This document shows positions 23,233-35,324 of a DNA stretch of 64,000 bases, piece by piece (position 1 is the stretch's first letter; each line of letters opens with the position of its first letter). Location of the stretch: assembly GCA_033439795.1 (NCBI GenBank), contig JAUTDP010000013.1, positions 496,001 to 560,000 on the forward strand. The letters run 5' to 3'. The notes below the pieces were generated by a model that had not been told where the DNA came from, ran no database searches, and worked only from the letters and a program-made list of their open reading frames with translations. Origin of the DNA: Sordaria brevicollis. Its lineage: Eukaryota > Ascomycota > Sordariomycetes > Sordariales > Sordariaceae. The translations under genes and the position numbers were made by a program.

Positions 23233-24789
23233 ATTATCTTCTATTATTATTACCCTCTTTTCCTTCCAATTATTAATTAACCGTAAAATACGTACGTACG
23301 TAGACTCCCTTACAATTAGCGTAGCGTTATTAGGGCGTATAATTAGAATCGTCGATCCAATTAGTAATATTAATCGAAAAGGCTTGCTTAGTTTAGGGAA
23401 AATAAATAATTCTTATTCATCTTCCTCTTTAACGTCGTAATCTTCCCAATTTATATTATCGAGAAGGGGATTTTTTATATAATTTATTAACGTTGGGTTA
23501 TTAATATTAGTAAATTTAATTTAATTATTAGGAAGAGGAAGGCTTTCCTTCTTAAGGGTTATATCCCGAAGCGGCCGTACTATATTACGTAATATAATAA
23601 CCGGCTACTAAATATTAAAGAAGAAGGAAGGTTATAATTTCTTATCGTTAATTTAAAATAAATATATTAAATCGAAAAGGATAAAATCGCTTTAATTAAT
23701 TTCTAAAAAATACTCCTTAAATGTACGTATATATAAACGATTACTAAAATTAACGATTTTATTCTCCTTAATATATTTTTATTTATCTTACTCCTCCTAT
23801 AAATACTTCTCCTCCTTTTTAATTATATTATTAATAACCTTCAACTCCTTCTCTCGAAGCTTTTACTCCTCCTTTTATTCCTTAATCTCTTAAATATATC
23901 GAAGTCGTTTAATAGTAATATTATTTATAACTTTACCTTCTAGAATAATAAAACGTTTATATATCTTTTTAACGTTAAGAGTTTTTAACTATTTACGTTT
24001 ATCGAAGGCAAATTTATTAAAGTACTTTTACGTAAATAACCCCTTATTAATAACAACCTCTATATATTTGAACGCTACTTTAGTTAGAGAGCTACGCAAT
24101 TCGACGAACTTCTCGAATTATAATAACCCTACTTTTATTATAATCTAACGATTTTATTTTAATACTATTTTAAAATAGGTAATGGTCGTAATCTTCGAAA
24201 CTTTCGATTTAAGGGACTCGAATACGCGTACGGGTATAGATAGGAATAACCTAATCTTCTTAAAATTAGAAATAACGTTATAGCGTTTAAATCCCTAGTC
24301 CCAAATATCCTATTAAAATATTATTAATAAATATTAATAAACCGGAATTTATATAAAGAATATACTTATAACCCCGAAGTAAATTACTCTTTTATTATCG
24401 ATAATTCCCCCCTTCGAATATAGTCTTTAAATTTACATTAATATATTACCTTTAGTAGTTAAAAAACGTTAACATTTATAAATTAAAAGAAATATAATAA
24501 ATAAAGGAATAAGAAAATTAATATAATATCGAAGTAAAGGTAATATTTATAAAATTCTAAATTATAATAGTTAAAAAAGGAATTTAATATAAGGATTTTA
24601 TAAATCCGTAATTCTAAGTATATATTAATTCGAATCGAATACTCCCTATTAATATTATTAAATATATTATATATATCTAACTCTTTATTATATTTATTTA
24701 TATTATAATTAAATTATTTAACGAACCCCTTATCCGTAGCGAACTCGCGACTCTTTACGTTAATATTAACCCTCTAAGAATATTTATTA

Positions 24790-24995
24790 AAATATTAAAT
24801 CTAATTTATTATAATAGCCGTATTATTAAATGTAATATTTAACCGCGCGAAGCGTACTTCCCTATAAAAATTATTATCGGCTATATCGGGCGTAGGCTAC
24901 TTCGAAAAAATAGTAAAAAGAAGGAGAAAATCGCCAATAGCGTTACTAATATTAATAAAGGTAACGGATTCCTTATTAACTAAATTAAATACCTC
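24790..24995 (-). pseudogene. transposase remnant of second element
   Basis: Only a fragment can be read. The minus strand gives NKESVTFINISNAIGDF and then TIFSK, stop, PTPDIADNNFY before further stops. The match to pogo-type DDE transposases is by motif only. The full extent of the ancestral gene cannot be set by eye because RIP has filled it with stops. Confidence 0.5.
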
Positions 24996-25928
24996 TAATT
25001 ATTATTTATATAATTAATTATTTTTTAATAATATTAATAACCTTTAATATAGTAGTAAACAATTTATACATTTCTTCCTCTCCTTCTTTATTACTAAAAT
25101 TTCCAAATTATTAACTAATATAGTTATATAATAACCGGCCTCGTTAGCGTTTTAATAACTCGATAATATAATATAATACTCTTTAATAGTAATTTCATTT
25201 TTCTCGAAGAACGTACTCACTACCTCGATTTACTATTTTACAAAGAATCGCTTTACTTTTACTAATTTAACTTTAATCGCCTTATATTATAAATAATCCT
25301 TCTTCTATTATAAATACTAATAATTACTAATAAAAGTATTAAGAAGGGTTCTCCTTAATTGTAATATATTAATAGCTTTAATTAATAAATTTTTAATAAT
25401 AAAAAAGCCCGAATCGATTAATTAAATCGTATATACTTCAATAATATTATCCTCTACCTTATTCAAATTCAATAAGCGCCCCCCGCTTCGCGGGCTCTAG
25501 TCCGATACCCCTTTATCGGTTAAAAACTTTAAATAAATACTAATTTAGGTTTTACTATAATTAAATAGACGAATAATATTACAAAAATTCGGTTCTTTAA
25601 GGTTAAATTCGGTTTTAATAATATATTAAGCCTAGTATTTAGCGCGGGCGCCTATAAATTAGCGCGCGGTACGTATAGTCGCAGGCTCCTTTTACGGGGT
25701 TTGGGGTAGTATAATGGGTAAAAAAAACGTTTTAGGAAAGAATATAATAATTAAAACACTTAGTAATGTATAGAAACCTCTAGAAATAGTGCTGGGGAAT
25801 ATTTGCCGGTGAAAAAAAAGTAGAAAATTGTTTAAAAGTTTAATTTTATATATATTTTACTAACAAAATAAAACTAGTATACATGCCAAGACTATCCGGG
25901 GGTTAAGGGCTATCCGGGGGTTTTTCCT

Positions 25929-25951
25929 CCCACCCTCTGGAAGAGGGTGGG
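25929..25951. repeat. subterminal hairpin, right end of second element
   Basis: CCCACCCTC and GAGGGTGGG arms around TGGAA, the mirror of 22901-22923. Confidence 0.85.
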
Positions 25952-26197
25952 TATCGGTTAAAATGCGCCTTATACCCACGGGTAATCACAGGGCAACTCG
26001 ATTTTTTCTCGCTTCGCTTCGCTTCTAAATAACACAAACATGAAACTCCCTCATTCTCCATCTCATTACAACATTACTGACATACTAAACCAGCAGCCCC
26101 TCACTTCTGTTGAACCACCTTCGAATCATATTTCAGCGTGGGGGTGAGTGTGACTGAAGCGGGGCAATTCTACATCACCACTCGCAGCGACTTTCGC

Positions 26198-29100
26198 TCA
26201 GCCGAGCAGGACCATTACGACGTATCCTAGCAGTCCAAGGACCACCCCAGCACTGGCACGTCTGGCCTGAATATTTGAGCCAGGAGCACCGGCTAAAACA
26301 GGACCGTAGTCTGGCCCGACCGCGGTTGTTGGGCGATAGGGAACGGCTGTGTTGGTGACATTAACCGGATCCGAACCCGGCGTTTGTGCCGGTGTCGTGG
26401 CAGTTGTGGCTGGTGGCCCGTGTGAGTCACCAGTTGACACTCCTCCATTGCCTGCACCCGGTGCTCCCGGTACTCCCGGTGCGGAGCCAGATGGCTGAGG
26501 ATCATGAAGAGGAGGAGGAGGCCCGTACGTGTAACCTCCTTCCGGGTCGTGCTCATTACCGTTGCTACCAGGTGCGGGAGGATCGGTATGAATCGGGACA
26601 ATAGCCGGTGATGTTCCCGGTACCGAGACCGATGCTGCCGGTCCTGATGGCCATGGATACCCGCCGCCCACTCCGACAAGAGTCGCAGTTGAGCAGTCCG
26701 ATTCACCTTTACTGACACTTGCTGCTGGTCCCCCTGTTCGAGTCACAATTGTTGTCGGATTGAGCGCCGAGAACCAGACCTCGGAAGAAGGAAGAATACT
26801 GACACCTGGGTCAATGACTGTTACCGTTGAGGTAGCGTCCGGCTCGCCGTAATGGCTGCATGCATGGCAAGGACCTCCTGGTGTGTGTCCGGGAACAGTT
26901 CCCGTGTAAGTCGATGTCGTGCAGGTGCTGCAGGGCTGGAAAGTGACAGTTACGGTAGGCTCTGTTGCGGTTCTGCACGAAGTCTAGATGGGAACAAAGG
27001 TCAGTAACGATCACACATCAATGTCTGTCTGTCATGATGATGCTAAAGCTTACCCTAGTGACAGTGAAGGAATGGTCAGACGACGAAGGAGGTCCCATGA
27101 TGCAAGGGTAGCATGGGAGGTTCGTCGCTGAAGTCTGGCAGATTGACCGGGACATAGTGGCAGTAGTTGACGTGCTTGTTGTCGTGACTGGTAACACTCT
27201 TGGTCAGTAATGGTTCTCCTTCTGTGAACAACTCTTTGGGGTCATGGTAAACTTACCCGTCGCTCCCTCAGGACAGACTTCGACCTCCTCGATCATGTAG
27301 ATGATCTCGACGCCAATCCAGGAATCACAGTTCACAGAGGTTGCGGCTGGGAAGGGACTAGTGACTCCCGATCCTGATATTGGAGATCCGGTGCCAGTAG
27401 CGCCCGATCCTGCGCCGTCCGACATGGAAGGGTTACCTCCTGTCATGGTCCCATTTCCTGACCCAGACGACCCTCCTGTATGAGAAGCTTCACCACCACT
27501 CCCTGACCCGCTACTACTTCCCCCAGAGGGAGGGCCGGGCAAGGTTGTAGGTGATCCAGATCCAGATCCAGATCCAGCAGTCCCGGTAAGTGATGCTCCA
27601 GAAGTTTGTGAACCAGATGCAGTACCCCCGACAGGCTGTCCACTGCTAAAAGAGCCTGAGGGGCCCGAGGTTGGTGAACCACCACCACCAACTCCTGGGC
27701 CACCATTGGAAGGATTGCCAGCTGTGCCTGTTCCTCCAGGAACTTGCGCAGATCCAGTTGCTGAAGCAGAATCACCGCCACCACTACCACTACCATTGCC
27801 ATTGCCAGCGGAGCTGCTGCTTCCGCCAGGCATAGTTGCGCTACCTGATCCCGATATAGGCACAGGTGTAGCAGTGACAGTAGTAAGTGAACCAACAGCC
27901 CCTGAAGACGAGCCGGGATTCCCTGTTGTCTGACTGCCGGATGGGGATGATGCGAGTGTCTCCGGGTATGTTAAGGTGGCAGTCTGGTTGCTGAACGGTG
28001 GGCGAGTGGACGAAAGCTGTGATGCTGACCCAGAACTAGAACCAGCTCCGTCTCCGGCACCGGCTCCGACTCCAGTGGATGATGGATTTCCAGATATAGG
28101 GTCTCCCGAGGCTGTTTGGCTATCTCCGCTGCTAGTCGCGGACGGATATTGTCCAGAGTTGGTGGTAGACGGGGGCAATGCTCCAGGGTTTCCACTTGTG
28201 TCTGGGCTCTCTGCATTAGGGCCACCACTGACGGCGGAGCTGGGAACAACCGTCACTGATAATTGCGGTGGGATGGTCGGTGAACCCGAACCCGAACCAG
28301 AGCCAGAACCAGATGGAGAAGACGATGCGTCAGGTTGATCAGACGATGATCCCGGGCTACCATCACTACTGCTGCCATCACCAGAAGACGGTGACGCACT
28401 GTTCCCACCCGAAGGTTGAGCTGTCACTGTCACCGGGCCACCGCTGGATGGCGAGGCAGAGTCCGAGGATGGACCTGGGGTATCTGACATAGAACCTCCC
28501 CCTGATGGCGGCTGCGCCGTCACTGTGACCGGTGGTGCTCCTGACTGTGGACCGGTAGCAGTACCGGATCCAGATGCTGACCCACTCGCAGGAGAACCGC
28601 TCGAGGATCCCATACCGGGATTGGCCATAGATGTATCCGAAGGTGAGGCGGGAGTGTTACTATTACTGGGACTACCGGGGGCGGAAGCAGTGACAGTGAC
28701 AGGCCCGCTAGGCGCCGAGCCACCACTCGACTGAGACGACAACGAGGACGAAGAATTGCCTGCTAGAGAGGGTCTAGAGGATGACGGAGGAGTGCCACTT
28801 ATGGACGGGGGTAAAGCAGTAACCGTGACGGGCCCTGATACAGCAGGGTTTGACGAAAGCGGCGAAGAGTCGGAACTCGGGAGTGGAGATGTCCCGTTGG
28901 CGGATGCAGAGGGCGGCAAAGCTGTGACGGTGACTGGACCTGAGCCTGATGGTGGGCCGCCGGAGTTGGATGGAGATGATGGCTCGGCGGTGACAGTCAC
29001 GGGAGGCAATCCCGAGCCTGAGGGATCTTCCACAGGCGGAGGAGGTCTCATAGTGAACGTTGGTGGTAGGACTGTGACAGTTCCAGGTGGTGATCCCGAT

Positions 29101-30581
29101 GGGCCCTCTTCCGAAGGGAAAACAGTCACCGTCGGAGGGGGACCGGGAGGTGCTAGCGGCATGGTACCGTTTCCGTAAGTCATACTAGAGCTGTTGTTTG
29201 GAGGAGCAGTTGACGACAGAGGCGGAGGCGCGGGTACAGGAGTCACGGTAACTGTCGGCGGGGGAGAACTCGACGACGGTGAGCTGGGACTAGGAGGGAA
29301 TACGGTCACTGTGATAGGGTCTGTGTTTTCGGGTCCGGTGGGATTAGGCGTGCTAGAGGAATTGGTGAAGGTAAGATTCCCCGCCACGCTGCTTGAAGGG
29401 AGTGATGCCGTGACAGTAACAATAGGCCGAGAGAAGGAAGTTGAATTGGCGGGCACTGGGGAAGTGCTCAAAGCGATTGTACTGCTGACATGTTAGGATT
29501 CTTCGCAAAACAATTCGCACTTGGGAAGAGAATGTGACTCACCTAGAGTTTGAAAAGAGTGAAGAAGTCGGCTCCTGGCTGGTGGTCGTCGATGTGGTAT
29601 TGTCCGGCTTTGGACGACACACTCCGGGACTAATCATGCCATAGATACACTTGCACGACGCCGAGCAAAGACTTTCCGGAGTGCCATTTGCTTTGCCATC
29701 ATCGCACTGCTCATGGAACTTGGTGTCCGTCACATTGTTTCCGCAACCCACGGGAGTTGCTCCACGCGCAATGATGTACGGAATACCCACGGTGCCGTCA
29801 GCAAACTCCTGCTGGCCTGGACCAGAAGCGTTCACAGCCACGGCTAGCGCGTTGAACCCGCCAGATCCTTCGCGAGGATAGTCAGAGAAAACCTCGTGGA
29901 CGCTGCAGTTCCAATTACTTGCAACACTATCGTTCAGCGAGGTCATGACATCGGATGAGGCCACGAGATGGGCGTCGTTCAGACACGGATGGCTGAGATT
30001 ACCGCGGACCTGGAAGTTACCGATCTCGGACAGAGACTGGACCGCCATCTGGCTGGAGTTGCTCTGGTAGTAGCACGAAAGCGAAAAGTACATGCCCGTA
30101 CCGTTGCTGTTCCCGAGCGTGACGTGGCTGATGGCGTCCTTCATCATGGCGTAGGCGCCCGCGAGGCCGAACCATTTGGCATGGAAGGACGGGTCGGTGC
30201 CGATGAGAATCATGTTACCCGTCACGGCCGGGGACCAAACCTTTTTGGTGTCGTCCAGGAACTTGATGGTGCTGAGGCTACTGTTACAGAGGCAGTCGGG
30301 CACGATGATGGCCTTGTACTTGGCAAAGTCGGCGGTGGTCATGCTGTACCATTCTGCTTCATCTTTGCAGACGTGGGCTATTTTATATCACTGTTGTCAG
30401 TATCTATCTGCTTTTACAAAGTTGTGCTAACTTGTTCTAACTCACCTGATAGTCCCAGCTTGACCGTCTCGTTATATTCCGAGTACTTCAATCCATGCAT
30501 GTACGGGAACAAGACATCTTCAGCTAACGCAATGCTTGCCAGGCTGGCAAGTGCCAGATGGATAATAAGGAAGAGCCTCAT
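26198..30581 (-). CDS. Ser/Thr-rich GPI-anchored cell-wall protein with PVTVTA repeats
   Basis: Five exons (30581-30446, 30377-29543, 29484-27257, 27187-27054, 26983-26198) join in phase to 1372 residues. A signal peptide (MRLFLIIHLALASLASIALA) opens the chain. Residues about 21-290 form a Cys-containing globular domain (CKDEAEW, VPDCLCNSS, GCGNNVTDTKFHEQCDDG). A very long Ser/Pro/Gly/Thr region follows with about twelve units of PVTVTA or PTVTVFP type. Two Cys-rich patches follow (CQTSATNLPCYPC; CSTC...CHAC). The last 20 residues are hydrophobic (GVVLGLLGYVVMVLLG), typical of a GPI signal. It should be heavily O-glycosylated and linked to the cell surface, as an adhesin or wall protein. Its stop lies 215 bases from the second transposon. 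Confidence 0.88.
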
Positions 30582-33500
30582 CAGGCTTTATTGGGTGAGT
30601 GTCGAAATTTCTCAGCGAACCTTGCAGTGAAGGAAAGGGAGCGGATGAGATAGATTACTTTCTATCAATCTGACTGACAGCAGCGTACGTCTGGAAACGA
30701 AGTGGAAGAAACTCCAGGAAGGAGAGAGAAATGAAAATAAGAGCGCGCCGAAGGAGAATCAAACGACTGATAAAAGTCGGCAAGTCGGCAAAGACACCAT
30801 TCAGTCAGACGGAAAGGATTATTAACAGAAGAGGGATCTTGCTATTTGAAGCAAAACCACGATGTGTTGAGTAGAGCACATAGGTAAGATTGAAGAGAGT
30901 CAAGGTAACCATGGGATCTGGGGTCTCCATGGAAGCAAGCACAGGGGCGCATGGGATTTGAGTTGAGAGCCTTGACATCTTGGCAAACTGAAGCTGTCAT
31001 CATCACCCCCAGGATCTCAAGAGGACGTCAACGAGCTACAACAAGGTCTCCATATCAGGAATTATCATGTCGTACATTCCGATACGAGACAGCCTAAGGT
31101 GAGCCTCCATCTGAGGTTACCAACGAGAGAGGAGGCAGACTAAACACGAAACAAGCTTCTCTAGGAAAGAACGTTGGGCCATGTGCCGAGCCACGAGAGA
31201 CAACAGCACGCGTAAAAAAACGTTCTCCCGCTGCAACGTCCTTTCTCTACTTACCAGCCGTCGTGGAAGAGGATTGTTTTGCTTACAGCCCCCGGCATGA
31301 CCCTCCGGATTCAACAAGGTCCGAAACTCTCCATGAGTAGACCTTCCCATGATTATCCATCAGCCACTGGATGATCCACAACATCCGCAAGAATAAACAT
31401 GAGAAGGTAATCCCAAGATTCGCCGTGGACTTTGAGGCGGTCCCAGATCTGATGTTGTGAAGCGTGGGCGTCAAAACACATTCGCAAGCAAAATGCGGAG
31501 AGATTACGCAACCCAAGATTATCAGCCGCAGTGATACCTGGGGGTCATGGTGGTGACTTTGAACTACATAGGTAAGTTGGGCACCCTCCGCATCTGAGCT
31601 AGTGCAAGCAGACAGGTATTCAGCCCCAGGCCGAGAGACTGACATGGTCGTCTTCACTTGCCTCGATGACTGACCCCTGACAAGTCAATAGGGTGTATAC
31701 TCATCTAGAGTTACACGAAACAAAGGACGTTAGACATACATGTACAGCTATGCCGTTCAGACAGGCATAGATATATGCGAGTTCAATAACGATATGCCAG
31801 GATCTAGGAGCCAGAGTCTGCAAGACATTGACTCGTCTTGGAGCGCAATTTTATCTCAGTCCTACTCTAGCCTTGGCTTACAAGTTGGTTAATATTTTCA
31901 GCAGGGCATTCAGTCACCTAATTGCCTCCCAATTCGGTGTCGGTCGAAAGAAAAGCAGCATGATCAATCTCTAACCCGGAAAATAACGGATCGGCAGGGC
32001 ATTTGTTATATTTACATGGAGTGTCATGGTGGATCTTGGACGTTATTTTAACGACGAGGTGGCGGGCCAAGAGAAAATTGTTTTGATGCTCTTATGGGAA
32101 CTGAGAACAAACATCAGCTGACAAGAGGGTTTTGGAAGCAGGTACCCGTTCAGCAGCCCGGAGTCAGACTTACCTAGGCTCGGCACTCATCATCACTCAC
32201 CAAGAAGTCAAATTGGATGTAAGGTCCCGAAGGATGAACGGCATTGAAGAGGATGCCAGATGATTGATGCATGCGTCATAGTTCGCTATTTCCGACTTCC
32301 GACTTCGCTTCGTCTTACCTCCGAATATCGATCCGGAAAGTTGGTAGAGTCATAGCAGGTACAAGTAGTGGTTGATCCAGTCAGTCAGTCAAGAGAGATA
32401 TTTCTGGCATCACCCGTCGTCTTTCGGCCCGTTGACATGGCATGCTGCCGTCTTCAGTCTCGTGAATCTTGAGTCGTCTTTAACTTGACGTTGACCACAG
32501 AGTGTTTTAGTTTCAGCTGCTTTTTTCTCGTGTCCGTGAGTCGTCGGGTCACGGGTGACTCGACCGGTTGGAAAGAAAGACATGGAATATCGGCAACAGC
32601 GGGATTGAAAGAACCTAAGAGAAAAAGATCTGAACCTGGAAAGTGCAAGTTTGAATGGCTAAGTAGTCCGTCATCGGGAAGGCACGGTTTCAACAGTGGG
32701 AGAAAAACGAGGAAGGAGATACTGAGAGACGAAATTTGAATGGGTGGCCTACACTTGCCTTGGCTTGCCTTTGGGGACCACAGTGATAACGGAATGTTTA
32801 ATCTTACCAGTGGGCAGCTGTGCCCTGCGGTAACGCAGCCTAGACGGCGGAGGGAGAGGGTGCCTCCTCAGTGCAAACCTGCCCCTTTATCTCTGAAAAG
32901 CAACGGCGTCCGAATCAGCCCTCGGTCCCTTTCAGACAACCTTGTTTTTTGATGTTCCTGTGTTCTGTCTTTTTGGTCAAGCTTTAATATTTGAAGGAAG
33001 AAATACACGCTTGAGCAGAGAAAAGAGGCTCGCCTAAATGAAAGTTCAATGGGTCCTGGTACGTTGACCTCTATTGCCCGACCTTATCGCCACCATGAGA
33101 TTGAAACTGCGAAACTAGTGTGTGGTATTGATGATAAACCAACCAGAGGTCTTATTTTGAGGAGACAGCATAGAAGCATTATAATAGTGTAGTGAATGTA
33201 CATATCAACCTTCATACCCAGGGTCAGGCAGCCGGGAGATGAGGTGGCGCGACCTCGACGCCCACCAGGGATGCGTCGGATTCCCAGTCCCTCACTCTTT
33301 CTGCTATACAATCTCGGGGAGTCCATGCCCCGATAGTTCCTGCCAGGGTTGTGCTTGCCAGATTTAGAGATGTGTAGATGAGTGGTGTCTAGATATGCAA
33401 GAGCCAGATCCAGGGACGATGAGATCTGTTTTCAGTCTCCCACCGCGTGAAGACCCAAACCCTCTCTAGTGCAATCCCTCAACGGGCCTCAGGGTCAGGT

Positions 33501-33646
33501 CATACACAGATCCAGTACTTCCTTATTCTCGTGCCTCCCAGTGCTAGCCAGACCAGGGCGATCATCGCACCATACATCTACCACATTCACCACAGTAATC
33601 TCCACCGTTTGTTTCCCTTTTTGTCCACACGTCACCCCTTCCCCGT
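30582..33646. other. long intergenic region
   Basis: About 3 kb with no supported gene. It carries the upstream region of the GPI-protein gene and the 3' flank of the NIF3-family gene. Base composition is normal, so RIP has not spread here. Confidence 0.5.
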
Positions 33647-34778
33647 CTACTGCTTCCCAAAAGCCCAAGCAGGCATCTTGCTCACATCCCAAATCTCAAA
33701 CGGATCCGCATCAGCCTCGCTCACCAACACCTCCGGGTGCTTCACCCCTTCCTTCTCCAGCTGAGCCTGCAACTGCGGCTGCAGCCTCTTCTTCAAGAAC
33801 TTCCTCTCACTGTTGCTGTGAAACACGGTCACGACCACTTTCCCCTTCATCGTCAGCGCCAGCGCGTAGTGGTGCGTCATCTCGCCCGTGACAATCAGGT
33901 CGGCGTCGCAGTTCTTGAGCACGTCGGCGCCGCTGCCCGCGCAGATGCCCACGCTTTTGATGGTCGAGACGTGCTTGTCCTTGGGCGCGGCAACCATGAT
34001 GTGGTTCAGCCCGCCTAGACCCTCGGCGTAGGCCTTGATGATGTTGCCGAGGTAGACGGGGTGGCCGAGCTCGACAAGGCGGCCATACCCGGAGTTGAAG
34101 AAGGCGGGCGGCAGGGAGGCGGTGATGGAGCTGGAGATGGGCTGGCAGATGCTGCGCTTGGTTTCGACGCCGTGGCCGTCGAGCATGTCGGCTAGCCAGT
34201 CGTTCATGCCACCGGGAGCAGCGTCTACGGCGGTGTGGGGCGAGTAGACGGCGATGTTGGCTTGGGCGAGCTGAAGGAGGATGCGCTGCTGAGGGTCGGC
34301 GAGGGTGACGGACTTGAGGCCGCGGAAGATGAAAGGGTGATAAGAGACGATGACGGAGGCACGCTTGCGGATGGCTTCCTCGGCGACGGCAACGGTGAGG
34401 TCGTTGGTCAGAAGGACGGTTGGTGAGACGTCCTGGCCGGCAACGGCAATGTTTTCTTGGAGGAGGCCGACATTGTCCCAGGCCTTGTCGGCGAGTTGCT
34501 CAGGGTAGCTGGTTGCTGCTATTAGTACTTGAGATTGTTGAAGCAGTATGAGTGAAATATACTTACAGCGCCCGCATGGCGGACACCACCTGTTTGGTGA
34601 ACTGGGGGCTCTCCAGGGTTGAAGTCATGGTGATGGCGGGGTGACTTTGTGGGTTTTGACAATAGGTTCTGCTAAAAGCTCCCGGGAGGACAAATGGTGG
34701 TTTGTTAAAGCAAGTTGTAGCAGATTTCGCAAATAGTCTGGTGGTGATCCTAGTAGGGATCTTAAAGACTGCGCTCAT
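33647..34778 (-). CDS. NIF3-family metal-binding protein, probable mitochondrial form
   Basis: Two exons (34778-34567 and 34508-33647) encode 357 residues. The 58-base intron has a GTAAGT donor and GTACTAAT branch. The NIF3/DUF34 fold is marked by its metal-binding residues: SYHPFIF, YSPHTAVDAAPGGMNDWLA, VTGEMTHHYAL and VFHSNSE. The first 50 residues (MSAVFKIPTRITTRLFAKSA...) are rich in Arg, Lys, Ser and Thr with no acidic residue, as in a mitochondrial presequence. A second in-frame ATG at 34628 (MTSTLESPQF) starts where cytosolic homologues begin. Both forms may be made. The upstream frame continues to a further ATG at 34949, but that stretch does not look like protein. The function of the family is unsettled; a role as metal chaperone or in nucleotide metabolism has been proposed. 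Confidence 0.9.
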
Positions 34779-34999
34779 GAGTGTGCCCTGGGCAAGTGAT
34801 GTTGGTGGTGAGAAGTGGGCAGCGCCAGGAAGAATTGAACTGTCATTTTTCGTTAACAAAGATTCTTGGTGAATGACAGGAGATATTTCTCTGATTTTTG
34901 GCCAATTGACATACGATCCTTCTTGAAACCTTTTGTCCTGGGTCGACAAGTGTTTGTTTACAAACCTGATTCGAATGAGGGAGCTCCAGGCGGGGGAGG

Positions 35000-35029
35000 G
35001 TGAAGCTAGGGTGAAGCTAGGGTGAAGCT
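35000..35029. repeat. short tandem repeat, GTGAAGCTAGG x 2.7
   Basis: Three head-to-tail copies of an 11-base unit in the short divergent promoter between the NIF3-family and BolA genes. Confidence 0.9.
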
Positions 35030-35324
35030 CCCCAAGTTCTCGAACCTTGCAAGCTCCCCCAGTTCCCCACTTCCAACCCTAACCCGTTCTTCATTTTCTT
35101 TGCTCGAACTTGATGCCAAGACATTCAATTCGCGGGGCATCTTTCACTTTCGCTTCAGATTCGGTTGGTTCGTTTCTGCCAATTATTCATCAAAATCAAT
35201 TACGAGTATATCTTGCTCCTTTCAACTCCAACACTTCCTTGGCCACATCCACCTAATTTCAAGCGATACTGATTCTGAAGACTACCATCTCCTGCACCCC
35301 ATAACAAATTAGACATCCAGAAAA

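Larger units (their letters stand above)
22872..25982 (-). mobile_element. RIP-mutated second DNA transposon, 3111 bp, pogo-like
   Basis: Ends read CCCGTGGGT inward from both sides and are flanked by TA (22870-22871, 25983-25984). The inverted repeat is interrupted: after nine bases comes a dissimilar spacer of about 20. Then follows the matched block ATACCCACCCTC-TCCAGAGGGTGGG and a pair of CCCCCRGAYARTC-like direct repeats. The interior is very AT-rich with no open frame. Minus-strand translation near 24990-24850 shows NKESVTFINISNAIGDFLLL, which resembles the NRExVTxIExIxAxGxxLPP block of pogo-family DDE transposases. It is larger than most fungal pogo elements, so it may hold extra sequence or belong to a related family. 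Confidence 0.75.

Noticed and set aside
22872..25982. AT-rich block read as a centromere or a mitochondrial insertion.
   Set aside because: It has TA-flanked inverted repeats and transposase remnants, which explain it as a RIP-mutated transposon.
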